Source: Pseudomonadota bacterium (GTDB lineage Bacteria; Pseudomonadota; Gammaproteobacteria; Burkholderiales; Burkholderiaceae_C). From it: 8,939 bases of DNA. The position numbers and the translations under genes were made by a program. Shown one piece after another: positions 1-5,888 of the stretch. The stretch is taken from NCBI GenBank assembly GCA_023460715.1, contig JAEWPH010000054.1:1-8939 (forward strand), read 5' to 3'. The notes below the pieces were generated by a model. It was not told the DNA's origin. It did not search any database and saw only the letters and a program-made list of their open reading frames with translations. Position 1 is the first letter of the stretch, and every line of letters starts with the position of its first letter.

Positions 1-1176
1 CGCCGCATGCGCGGCACCGCCGCCGTGGCAGTGGGCGGCGTGGTCGCGTCGCTCAGCCTGGCCGTCGCGCTCACGGTGATGGTGTCGAGCTTTCGCGGCT
101 CGGTCATCGAATGGCTGGACGCCGTGCTGCCCGCGCCGCTGTACGTGCGCATGGCCGGCACCGGCACGGCCGACGACGCGGCCGCCTTCCCCGGCGGCTT
201 TGCCGAAGCGGTGGCGCGGCTGCCCGGCGTGGAGCGCGTGCAGCCCCTGCGCGTGAGCAGCCTGATGCTCGACCCCGGCCGCCCCGCCGTCGCGCTGCTG
301 GCCCGGCCGCTGGGCACCGACCCCGCCCAGGCTCTGCCGCTGGTGGACGCCGCCCTGCCCGTGCCCCCCGGCCGCGTGGGCGTGTATGTGAGCGAGGCCA
401 TCGTGCAGCTCTACGGCGTGCAGCCCGGCGCGGACTGGCCGGCGCTTTCACATTCTTTTCGGCCTCTAGCCCAATCACGACAAGCGCAACCAGCTACATT
501 CTTCATAGCAGGCGTGTGGCGCGACTATGTGCGCCAGTTCGGCGCCGTCGCCATGGACAGCACCGCCTTCGTGCGCCTGACGGGCGACGCGCGTACCAGC
601 GACCTGGCGCTGTGGCCCACGCCCGGCGCCGACGAAGCCGCACTGCGCGATGCGGTCACGGCCCTGGCGCAAGCCACAGCGGGCGCGGCTGCCGCCACCA
701 GCGCCGCGCCGCTGGAATTCACCTCCGCCGCCGGTATCCGCGAACGCTCACTCGGCATCTTCGACCGCAGCTTCGCCGTCACCTACTGGCTGCAGGCCGT
801 GGCCATCGGCATAGGTCTGTTCGGCATCGCCGCCAGCTTCAGCGCCCAGGTGCTGGCGCGCCGCAAGGAGTTCGGACTGCTCGCCCACCTGGGCCTCACC
901 CAACGCCAGGTGCTGGCCGTGGTCGCCGGCGAAGGCGCCGCCTGGACCGCCATCGGCGCCGTGGCCGGCACCCTGCTGGGCCTGGCCGTTTCGGTGGTGC
1001 TGGTGCACGTGGTGAACCCGCAGAGCTTTCACTGGACGATGGAATTGCGGGTGCCGGGGGAGAGGTTGTTGGCGCTGGGGGTGGCAGTGGTGGCTGCGGG
1101 GACGATCACCGCATGGTTGGCAGGAAGAGCGGCTTCGGGTAAGGATGCGGTAATGGCGGTGAAAGAGGATTGGTAG
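1..1176 (+). CDS. FtsX/MacB-type ABC transporter permease, C-terminal part (5' end outside window)
   Basis: The reading frame is open from the first base and the protein begins mid-architecture, so the true start is upstream. Numbering from the ATG at 7: a membrane helix at about residues 6-28, a periplasmic domain at about 29-255, then three helices near 258-282, 305-335 and 353-373. After the second helix comes the cytoplasmic signature ARRKEFGLLAHLGLTQRQV, typical of FtsX-domain permeases. This matches the second half of a long permease that works with an ATP-binding subunit in the inner membrane. The substrate cannot be read from sequence; lipoprotein or envelope transport is known for the family. 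Such permeases often neighbour an AttH-type exported protein, and one lies at 5889-7046. Residues of about 147-168 are encoded by a low-GC, repeat-like insertion. The last 45 codons or so use TTG, GGG and AGA far more than the rest of the gene. Confidence 0.87.
   Translation, partial: RRMRGTAAVAVGGVVASLSLAVALTVMVSSFRGSVIEWLDAVLPAPLYVRMAGTGTADDAAAFPGGFAEAVARLPGVERVQPLRVSSLMLDPGRPAVALLARPLGTDPAQALPLVDAALPVPPGRVGVYVSEAIVQLYGVQPGADWPALSHSFRPLAQSRQAQPATFFIAGVWRDYVRQFGAVAMDSTAFVRLTGDARTSDLALWPTPGADEAALRDAVTALAQATAGAAAATSAAPLEFTSAAGIRERSLGIFDRSFAVTYWLQAVAIGIGLFGIAASFSAQVLARRKEFGLLAHLGLTQRQVLAVVAGEGAAWTAIGAVAGTLLGLAVSVVLVHVVNPQSFHWTMELRVPGERLLALGVAVVAAGTITAWLAGRAASGKDAVMAVKEDW
447..510. repeat. Degenerate dispersed palindromic repeat inside the permease gene
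   Basis: About 64 nt with roughly 46% G+C by hand count sit inside a gene of about 70% G+C. On the minus strand the order is GCTATGAA, GTAGCT, TGCGCTTGTC, then TAGAGGCC and AAAA. I recognise this from memory as resembling an abundant intergenic palindromic element of Comamonadaceae genomes; I cannot verify it here. The second palindrome arm is degraded. The element contributes about 22 codons without a stop, just before the FtsX-typical segment AGVWRDYVRQFG. Confidence 0.55.
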
Positions 1177-1208
1177 TCATCTACCACGCAGCACATAACA
1201 ACTATGTG
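1171..1208 (+). other. Tandem hairpins across the permease stop codon
   Basis: TGGTAG (1171-1176, which includes the TAG stop) pairs perfectly with CTACCA (1181-1186) across a 4-nt loop. CACATA (1192-1197) pairs with TATGTG (1203-1208) across a 5-nt loop. ACCAC (1183-1187) can alternatively pair with GTGGT (1206-1210). No T-run follows on the plus strand, so this is not a classical intrinsic terminator; it may protect the 3' end or be chance. Confidence 0.35.
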
Positions 1209-1214
1209 GTGAGC

Positions 1215-1234
1215 AAAAAACGACTTCAGATGTC
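1215..1234 (-). terminator. Weak candidate terminator for the low-GC minus-strand gene
   Basis: Reading the minus strand downstream of the gene at 1263-2081, a small imperfect hairpin (GAC to GTC arms, 1234-1222) is followed immediately by a T6 run (1220-1215). The position, about 30-45 nt past the stop, is right, but the stem is short. Confidence 0.3.
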
Positions 1235-1262
1235 ACTCGATAGCGTTCACTACGTCATAGCG

Positions 1263-2081
1263 CTAATCTTTAAAGGATTCAGACACCTTTAAGCTCTTCA
1301 ACAAAACTTCTCGATGTTCATGCAAAGAATCTGGAACATTCAATTCTGCACGAACAAAATTCCTCTTCTGCAATTCAAAGTTATAAAGACCAACGCCCAC
1401 ACCCATTCTCCGAACAGCGGCCTGATCTACAAATATTGGTCGACCAATCTCACAGCCTAAAAAAGGGCAGGCCTCTACAAAACGTTTATCAGCAATTCCG
1501 CGCCGATGGACAAAGACATGTCTTTTTTGCTGAAGCTCAAGCAGCAATTTTCTAGTGCTTTCATCAATGCTACCTGCCATTCCAAGCGGCTCAAGGATAG
1601 CCTCAAACACTCCAACCCCAATTTTTAAAGCACTTCTCGTCGCCACTTTTAGTTCCGAATAGAGGAATTCGGCGCGGTGATCTAAAGAAGCTTCTCCAAA
1701 TTCGATCAACGGCCCCTTAAAAGACCTCAATAAATCAGCACCCTTACATTCCTCCGGCCTCTTTAAACACTCAACTGCTATCTCCTCTATACCTGCCTCC
1801 AAAATGCTCCAGAATTTTACAAGCATTAACTCATAAAGATAACTAAACCCAGAATCACGATGAGCCTTTGCGACCTCTCGTTTTTTACAAGCAAACTGAA
1901 TCTCAGAATCCCACTCCGCCTCTGATTTTCCCGCTCTACTTCCCCCCCGAACTTCACGCAATGCACTGAGTAGCTCAGCCTCTCCTTCTGCAGCGCCAAG
2001 TCCCGTTATTGCTAGCAAGTGAAAGTCCAACAGCCGCCCGATCTCTCGATCAATACTCCAATCCGGCAATAGCACTGGCAT
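1263..2081 (-). CDS. Accessory protein with HEPN-like R-x4-H motif, function unknown
   Basis: A 272-residue soluble protein with no signal peptide or membrane helix. The start is well supported: an exact AGGAGG (2092-2087) stands 5 nt before the ATG. I do not recognise a named family. It looks largely helical, and the segment KRHVFVHRRGIADKRFVE (residues 186-203) resembles the catalytic region of HEPN RNases, where R-N-x3-H lies on a helix and is often followed by R/G-rich residues. Here R187 and H192 are present and the usual Asn is His188. HEPN proteins occur in toxin-antitoxin, abortive-infection and RNA-cleaving defence systems, so a stress or phage-defence role is possible but is inference. 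Base composition (about 37-52% G+C by line) is far below its neighbours, pointing to recent transfer. No partner gene such as a MNT-type nucleotidyltransferase is adjacent. Confidence 0.8.
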   Translation of the reverse strand: MPVLLPDWSIDREIGRLLDFHLLAITGLGAAEGEAELLSALREVRGGSRAGKSEAEWDSEIQFACKKREVAKAHRDSGFSYLYELMLVKFWSILEAGIEEIAVECLKRPEECKGADLLRSFKGPLIEFGEASLDHRAEFLYSELKVATRSALKIGVGVFEAILEPLGMAGSIDESTRKLLLELQQKRHVFVHRRGIADKRFVEACPFLGCEIGRPIFVDQAAVRRMGVGVGLYNFELQKRNFVRAELNVPDSLHEHREVLLKSLKVSESFKD

Positions 2082-2238
2082 TTCACCCTCCTATCTCATA
2101 AGAAAATAACATCATTTCAGTGCTCATCTCAGGCAGTCTATGGCAATAGGGAAGCCCAGGAATCAGGATGCAAACTGCTTTTCAAGCCTTCGATGAAGTT
2201 AATCCAAGCTTATGCACTAGCTAGGTGCCAATTGTCGA
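2082..2238. other. Low-GC gap between the HEPN-like gene and the PLP pseudogene
   Basis: Apart from the ribosome binding site of the minus-strand gene (2087-2092) I see no gene. The composition stays low in G+C up to about 2238 and then changes sharply at the ATG of the broken PLP copy, where homology to the second copy also begins. A minus-strand promoter for 1263-2081 must lie here, but no convincing -35/-10 pair was found. Confidence 0.4.
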
Positions 2239-2732
2239 ATGCACGCTCCCTCCCCCTGGCTCCCCTCCGCCATCGCTCGCATCGAAGCCGACTACCACCG
2301 CAGCGCCGATACGCATCTGATCCCCCTGCCCCTGCCGGGCTACGCGGCGGCGGGCATCGATCTGTACCTGAAGGACGAGTCCACGCACCCCACGGGCAGC
2401 CTGAAGCACCGGCTGGCGCGGTCGCTGTTCCTCTACGCCCTGTGCAATGGCTGGCTGCATGAGGGCTCGACCGTGGTGGAGTCGTCCAGCGGCTCCACGG
2501 CGGTGAGCGAGGCCTATTTCGCGCGGCTGCTGGGCCTGCCGTTCGTGGCGGTGATGCCGCGCAGCACGTCGGCCGAGAAGATCGCGCTGATCGAGTTCTA
2601 TGGCGGGCGCTGCCATTTCGTGGAGAGCGCGGGCGAGGTGTACGACGCGGCGCGCTCCATCGCGGCGTACACGGGCGGCCATTACATGGACCAGTTCACG
2701 TATGCCGAGCGCGCCACCGACTGGCGGGGCAA
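2239..2732 (+). repeat. Direct repeat, left copy (PLP gene 5' part)
   Basis: 494 nt align without a gap to 4714-5207 at a constant offset of 2475 bp. Hand count gives about 47 mismatches (roughly 90% identity), unevenly spread: 77 nt (2569-2645) are identical. Confidence 0.9.
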
Positions 2733-2808
2733 GACAACATTGCGGGAGCATGTTCAAGTAGATGGAGATGGCGCGCGAGCAGCATGGGACGCAACGAAGC
2801 GCGGTGCC
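2239..2808 (+). pseudogene. Truncated, frameshifted copy of the PLP-dependent cysteine synthase/desulfhydrase-like gene
   Basis: The first 164 codons align without gaps to the intact gene at 4714-5769, with about 12 amino-acid differences. They keep the PLP lysine region (GSLKHR, K56) and the SSSGST substrate loop. After GACTGGCGGGGCAA (ending 2732) the copy decays: a net 2-nt loss shifts the frame, the ancestral frame meets TAG at 2759-2761, and AGATGG is tandemly duplicated at 2760-2771. Homology stops near 2808. The half with the GTGGT phosphate-binding loop is absent, so no active enzyme is expected. The shifted frame stays open to 2838 with an unrelated tail that overlaps the 3' end of the opposing MocR gene. 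The sequence before the ATG differs from that of the intact copy, so the native promoter is not shared. Most differences are at third codon positions. Confidence 0.88.
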
Positions 2809-2818
2809 CACAGCACGC

Positions 2819-4210
2819 CTAATCCGCGACGCCACTGAACGGCTCAGGCCGCCGCGCCAGCAGATGGGACAGCCGCTGAAGGCCCGCTTGCAAGCGTGTG
2901 CGGTCCTGGATGCTGCCCAAGGAGATGCGGATGGCGTTGACCGAGGCCCCGCCGGGGGCGAAGGCCTCGGCCTGCGTGACGGCGATGCCTTCGCGGGCGG
3001 CCGCGCTGGCAAGCTGCGAAGAACTCCAGTACCCCGGCAATTCCAGCCATAGGTGCAGCCCGTCCCCGGCGCCGCTGTACCGGCCCGCCAGAATGTCCCG
3101 CGCCATGCGATGGCGCAGGCGCGCCTCGTTGCGCACGCCCGCCATCAGGCCGAACGCCGAGCCGTCGAGGATCCACTGCGTGGCCAGGGCCGCCGTCAGC
3201 GGCGCGGCCATCAGCGCAAAGGACCGCAGCGCGGCCAGAAAGCGCTCCCGCTCCTGCGGGTCTCGCAGGAGCACGAAAGCGACACGCAGGCCGGGCGTCA
3301 GGCACTTCGACAGGGTCGCGATGTAGCAGACCTGCTCCGGGGCCAGCGCGGCGACGGGGGGCGGTGGCGCTTCGGCAAGCAGCCAGTAGGGGTCGTCCTC
3401 GACGATGCGTACATGGCAGCGCTTCGCGATGCCTGCGAGTTCCTGCCGCCTGCGCTGCGGCATGGTGATGGCGGTCGGGTTCTGCAAGGTCGGGTTGAGG
3501 TAGAGCAGCCGGGGCTGGTGCAGGCGGCAGGCCTGCTCCAGCATCTCGGGCATCATCCCTTGCCCGTCAGCGCCCACCGCCACGACGCGCCGGCCGAACT
3601 GGGCCGCCACCGCGAGCACGCCGGGATAGGTGGCAGGCTCGGCCAGGATCACGTCGCCCGGCGCCGTGAGGGCCAGGGTCAATGCAGCGATTGCCGCTTG
3701 CGCGCCCGGACAGACGACCACCTGCGCCGGATCGAGAGCGCCGAACATCGGCTCCAGCCAGCGGGCGCCCGCCTGGCGGTCCGCATCGCTGCCCCCGCCA
3801 GACTGGTACGTCATCAGCAAGCCGGTATCCGCCGTCATCAGCACCTGCGACATGCCCTGCTTCAACAGGTCGCCGAAGTCCACGCCCGCCGGGGGCGGCG
3901 GTGTGTTCATGCTCAGGTCGAGGACCGCGCTCCATTCGACTTTCGGCGCCGCGACATACGTGCCGCGGGCGCCGCGCCCCTCCAGCAGGTGGCGGCGCTT
4001 GGCTTCCTCGTAGGCGCGCGTGACCGTCGTCAGGTCGACGCCCAACTGTGCGGCCAGCCGGCGCTGCGGCGGCAGGCGGTCGCCCGGCTTCAGCGAACCG
4101 CCGGCCACCGCCGCCTGCAGCGCATCCGCGATCTGCAGAAAGCGGGGTCCGCCCTGCGCGGCCCAGCGCGGCCACCAGATCGGCAAAGGGTCATCCTGCA
4201 GGGTTGCCAC
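2819..4210 (-). CDS. MocR-family transcriptional regulator (GntR-type winged helix + aminotransferase-like PLP domain)
   Basis: With the GTG start at 4210 the protein has 463 residues, the normal MocR length. Residues of about 22-86 form a GntR-type winged helix ([19 protein letters not shown], then [18 protein letters not shown]). Residues of about 97-460 form a fold-type-I aminotransferase domain. Seen there are N244 in [10 protein letters not shown]272/D273 and Y275 in VEDDPYW, the PLP lysine K302 in [10 protein letters not shown], and a C-terminal arginine in AIRISLG. Proteins of this class use PLP as an effector-sensing cofactor and often regulate a divergent neighbour; here that is the small membrane protein at 4362, 151 bp away. 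An in-frame ATG at 4339 would add 43 residues rich in Pro, Gly and Arg that no MocR protein needs, and a GAGAG stretch lies suitably upstream of the GTG. The last bases run up against the decayed tail of the PLP pseudogene. Confidence 0.9.
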   Translation of the reverse strand: MATLQDDPLPIWWPRWAAQGGPRFLQIADALQAAVAGGSLKPGDRLPPQRRLAAQLGVDLTTVTRAYEEAKRRHLLEGRGARGTYVAAPKVEWSAVLDLSMNTPPPPAGVDFGDLLKQGMSQVLMTADTGLLMTYQSGGGSDADRQAGARWLEPMFGALDPAQVVVCPGAQAAIAALTLALTAPGDVILAEPATYPGVLAVAAQFGRRVVAVGADGQGMMPEMLEQACRLHQPRLLYLNPTLQNPTAITMPQRRRQELAGIAKRCHVRIVEDDPYWLLAEAPPPPVAALAPEQVCYIATLSKCLTPGLRVAFVLLRDPQERERFLAALRSFALMAAPLTAALATQWILDGSAFGLMAGVRNEARLRHRMARDILAGRYSGAGDGLHLWLELPGYWSSSQLASAAAREGIAVTQAEAFAPGGASVNAIRISLGSIQDRTRLQAGLQRLSHLLARRPEPFSGVAD

Positions 4211-4361
4211 GGCGTCGTTGTCTCTCGGATGTATGGAAATTGTTTTTAAGTAGCATGCCCTGAAAGGCGGAACAGGGCCGGGCGGACATGGGCCGGTGCC
4301 GACGTTCGCGCCCCTTCCCCGCGGGGCGGGCACTGCCAAGTCATAGGCTGGAAACTCTCAA
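4211..4361. promoter_or_regulatory. Divergent promoter region between the MocR regulator and the small membrane protein
   Basis: 151 bp separate the two divergent starts. An AT-rich stretch at about 4230-4252 stands out in GC-rich surroundings and is the likely site of the regulator's promoter and possibly of a MocR operator. CCCCGCGGGG (palindrome, about 4317-4326) lies closer to the plus-strand gene. No clear -35/-10 pair or paired direct repeats could be assigned. Confidence 0.4.
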
Positions 4362-4598
4362 ATGATGATCGACTGGATCCCCGTAGTCTTCGTGACGTTC
4401 AAGGTTCTCATATTCGGCACCTGCATGTGCTTCGCCATCAAGTGGCACTATGACCAGGGCAAGAAAGGCATGGACAGGCGCGCGCTGCTGCGCACGGGCG
4501 GCAAGGTGGCGGCCCTCTTCGTGCTGCTGCTCCTGGGTGTGCTGCTCTTCACCTTCGGCGTTGCCAGCGGGCTGGGCATGGACCTGCGGCTGCCATGA
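4362..4598 (+). CDS. Small two-helix membrane protein, function unknown
   Basis: 78 residues with two hydrophobic segments, about 5-25 ([20 protein letters not shown]) and 48-70 ([19 protein letters not shown]), joined by a basic, polar linker with [14 protein letters not shown]. By the positive-inside rule the linker is probably cytoplasmic, giving a helical hairpin with both ends outside. Two ATGs stand in a row (4362 and 4365) and either could start it; GGAAA at 4350-4354 is a weak ribosome binding site. Its codon use matches the surrounding core-like genes. It is divergent from the MocR regulator, which makes it a plausible regulatory target. I know no function for this type of protein. 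A GC-rich hairpin follows the stop directly, so it may be transcribed apart from the PLP enzyme gene. Confidence 0.75.
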   Translation: MMIDWIPVVFVTFKVLIFGTCMCFAIKWHYDQGKKGMDRRALLRTGGKVAALFVLLLLGVLLFTFGVASGLGMDLRLP

Positions 4599-4626
4599 CG
4601 GCCGCCGCGCAGGCCTAGCGCGGCCG
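4599..4626 (+). terminator. GC-rich hairpin after the small membrane protein gene
   Basis: CGGCC (4599-4603) pairs with GGCCG (4622-4626) and GCGC (4607-4610) with GCGC (4618-4621). A 3-nt bulge lies on the left arm and the loop has 7 nt. It begins right after the TGA, but only GTTGGG follows, without a T-run, so termination would be weak or factor-assisted. Confidence 0.35.
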
Positions 4627-4701
4627 TTGGGAGGGGTGAATGCCCGCTTGTCCATGGGGCTCTCTATCGCCCCGGGCCGACGTGCCACGGGGCCGCTGCG
4701 G

Positions 4702-4707
4702 GACAAT
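4702..4707 (+). promoter_or_regulatory. Candidate -10 element for a leaderless PLP enzyme transcript
   Basis: GACAAT at 4702-4707 (4 of 6 matches to TATAAT) ends 6 nt before the ATG at 4714. Transcription from it would start at or next to the start codon. No purine-rich ribosome binding site is present in the last 15 nt before the ATG, which fits a leaderless message. No good -35 is visible at the matching distance (GACGTG at 4679-4684). Confidence 0.35.
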
Positions 4708-4713
4708 CCGCCC

Positions 4714-5207
4714 ATGACGACTCCCTCCCCCTGGCTCCACGAAGCCATCGCCCGCATCGAAGCCGATTACCAGCGCAGCGCCGACACCCACCTGATTCCG
4801 CTGCCCCTGCCGGGCTACGCCGCGGCCGGCATCGACCTATACCTGAAGGACGAATCCACGCACCCCACGGGCAGCCTGAAGCACCGGCTGGCGCGGTCGC
4901 TGTTCCTCTATGCACTGTGCAATGGCTGGGTGCATGAGGGCTCGACCATCGTGGAGTCGTCCAGCGGCTCGACGGCGGTGAGCGAGGCGTACTTTGCACG
5001 ACTGCTGGGCCTGCCCTTCGTGGCGGTGATGCCGCGCAGCACCTCGGCCGAGAAGATCGCGCTGATCGAGTTCTATGGCGGGCGCTGCCATTTCGTGGAG
5101 AGCGCGGGCGAGGTGTACGAGGCCGCACGGGCCGTGGCTGCGGAAACGCGGGGCCATTACATGGACCAGTTCACCTATGCCGAGCGCGCCACCGACTGGC
5201 GGGGCAA
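4714..5207 (+). repeat. Direct repeat, right copy (PLP gene 5' part)
   Basis: Partner of 2239-2732 at a fixed offset of 2475 bp and about 90% identity. The identical 77-nt block is 5044-5120. Homology continues with small indels to about 5270. Confidence 0.9.
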
Positions 5208-5769
5208 CAACAACATTGCCGAGAGCATGTTCACGCAGATGGCGCGCGAGCGGCATGCGGTGCCGCGCTGGATCGTGGTGGGCGCAGGCACGGGCGGCAC
5301 CAGCGCCACCATTGGCCGCTATGTGCGCTACCAGCGCCACGCCTCGCAGGTGTGCGTGGCCGACCCGGCGGGTTCGGTATTCAGCGCCTACCACCGCACG
5401 GGCGTGGCCACGCTGACGGCGCCGGGCTCGCGCATCGAGGGCATCGGCCGGCCGCGCGTGGAGCCGAGCTTCATCCGCACGCTGGTGGACCGCATGGAAG
5501 AGGTGGCGGACCACGATTCGATTGCCGCCATGCGCGCACTGTCCGCCCTGCTGGGCCGGCGCGTGGGTCCGTCCACGGGCACCAACTTCGTCGCCATGCT
5601 GCGGCTGGCGCACGAGATGCGCGAGGCCAATCAGCAGGGCTCCATCCTGTCGCTGCTGTGCGATTCGGGCGAGCGCTACCTGCCCACGTACTACGACGAT
5701 GCCTGGGTGGAGACGCGCATGGGATCGTGCGCAGCCGCGCGCGAGCGTGTGGACGCATTGCTGGCCTGA
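4714..5769 (+). CDS. PLP-dependent cysteine synthase/L-cysteine desulfhydrase-like enzyme
   Basis: 351 residues of the fold-type-II PLP family (cysteine synthase/CBS group). Visible motifs: the PLP lysine K56 in PTGSLKHR, the substrate loop SSSGSTA at 82-88 (in place of the TSGNTG of CysK), the conserved [15 protein letters not shown] at 159-173, the phosphate-binding GTGGT at 192-196, and the C-terminal [12 protein letters not shown] at 316-327. This subgroup resembles Cds1-type proteins reported to split cysteine into pyruvate, ammonia and sulfide; whether this protein makes or degrades cysteine cannot be told from sequence. The ATG at 4714 is chosen because homology with the second copy begins there; the frame is open further upstream but without family sequence. 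The AttH-like gene follows on the same strand and may share transcription. A broken copy lies 2475 bp upstream. Confidence 0.93.
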   Translation: MTTPSPWLHEAIARIEADYQRSADTHLIPLPLPGYAAAGIDLYLKDESTHPTGSLKHRLARSLFLYALCNGWVHEGSTIVESSSGSTAVSEAYFARLLGLPFVAVMPRSTSAEKIALIEFYGGRCHFVESAGEVYEAARAVAAETRGHYMDQFTYAERATDWRGNNNIAESMFTQMARERHAVPRWIVVGAGTGGTSATIGRYVRYQRHASQVCVADPAGSVFSAYHRTGVATLTAPGSRIEGIGRPRVEPSFIRTLVDRMEEVADHDSIAAMRALSALLGRRVGPSTGTNFVAMLRLAHEMREANQQGSILSLLCDSGERYLPTYYDDAWVETRMGSCAAARERVDALLA

Positions 5770-5888
5770 ACGCCAGGGCACGCCGCTCCCCTTCTGCCAT
5801 GGCGCACTCCACCCACCCGACGTTCCCGGCTGCTACCGGTGCTGCCATCAGTGCCGCGACGGCCGCACAGGGCGCACAGGGCGACCCC

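Noticed and set aside
104..1142. Open frames overlapping the permease on both strands
   Set aside because: Arg/Ala/Pro-rich shadow translations of a high-GC gene; the permease frame carries the helices and the FtsX motif.
2193..2462. 89-codon frame starting before the broken PLP copy
   Set aside because: It only overlaps the PLP homology in the wrong frame and gives an Arg/Pro-rich sequence.
4211..4339. ATG start at 4339 for the MocR regulator
   Set aside because: It would add 43 low-complexity residues before a normal MocR N-terminus and remove the divergent promoter space; GTG at 4210 gives the usual length.
4450..4713. Upstream in-frame extension of the intact PLP enzyme
   Set aside because: The extra 88 residues overlap the small membrane protein in another frame and have no family sequence; homology to the second copy starts at 4714.
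5352..5888. Long upstream extension of the AttH-like frame
   Set aside because: It overlaps the PLP enzyme gene in another frame. The signal peptide and ribosome binding site point to 5889, with 5799 as the only other reasonable start.
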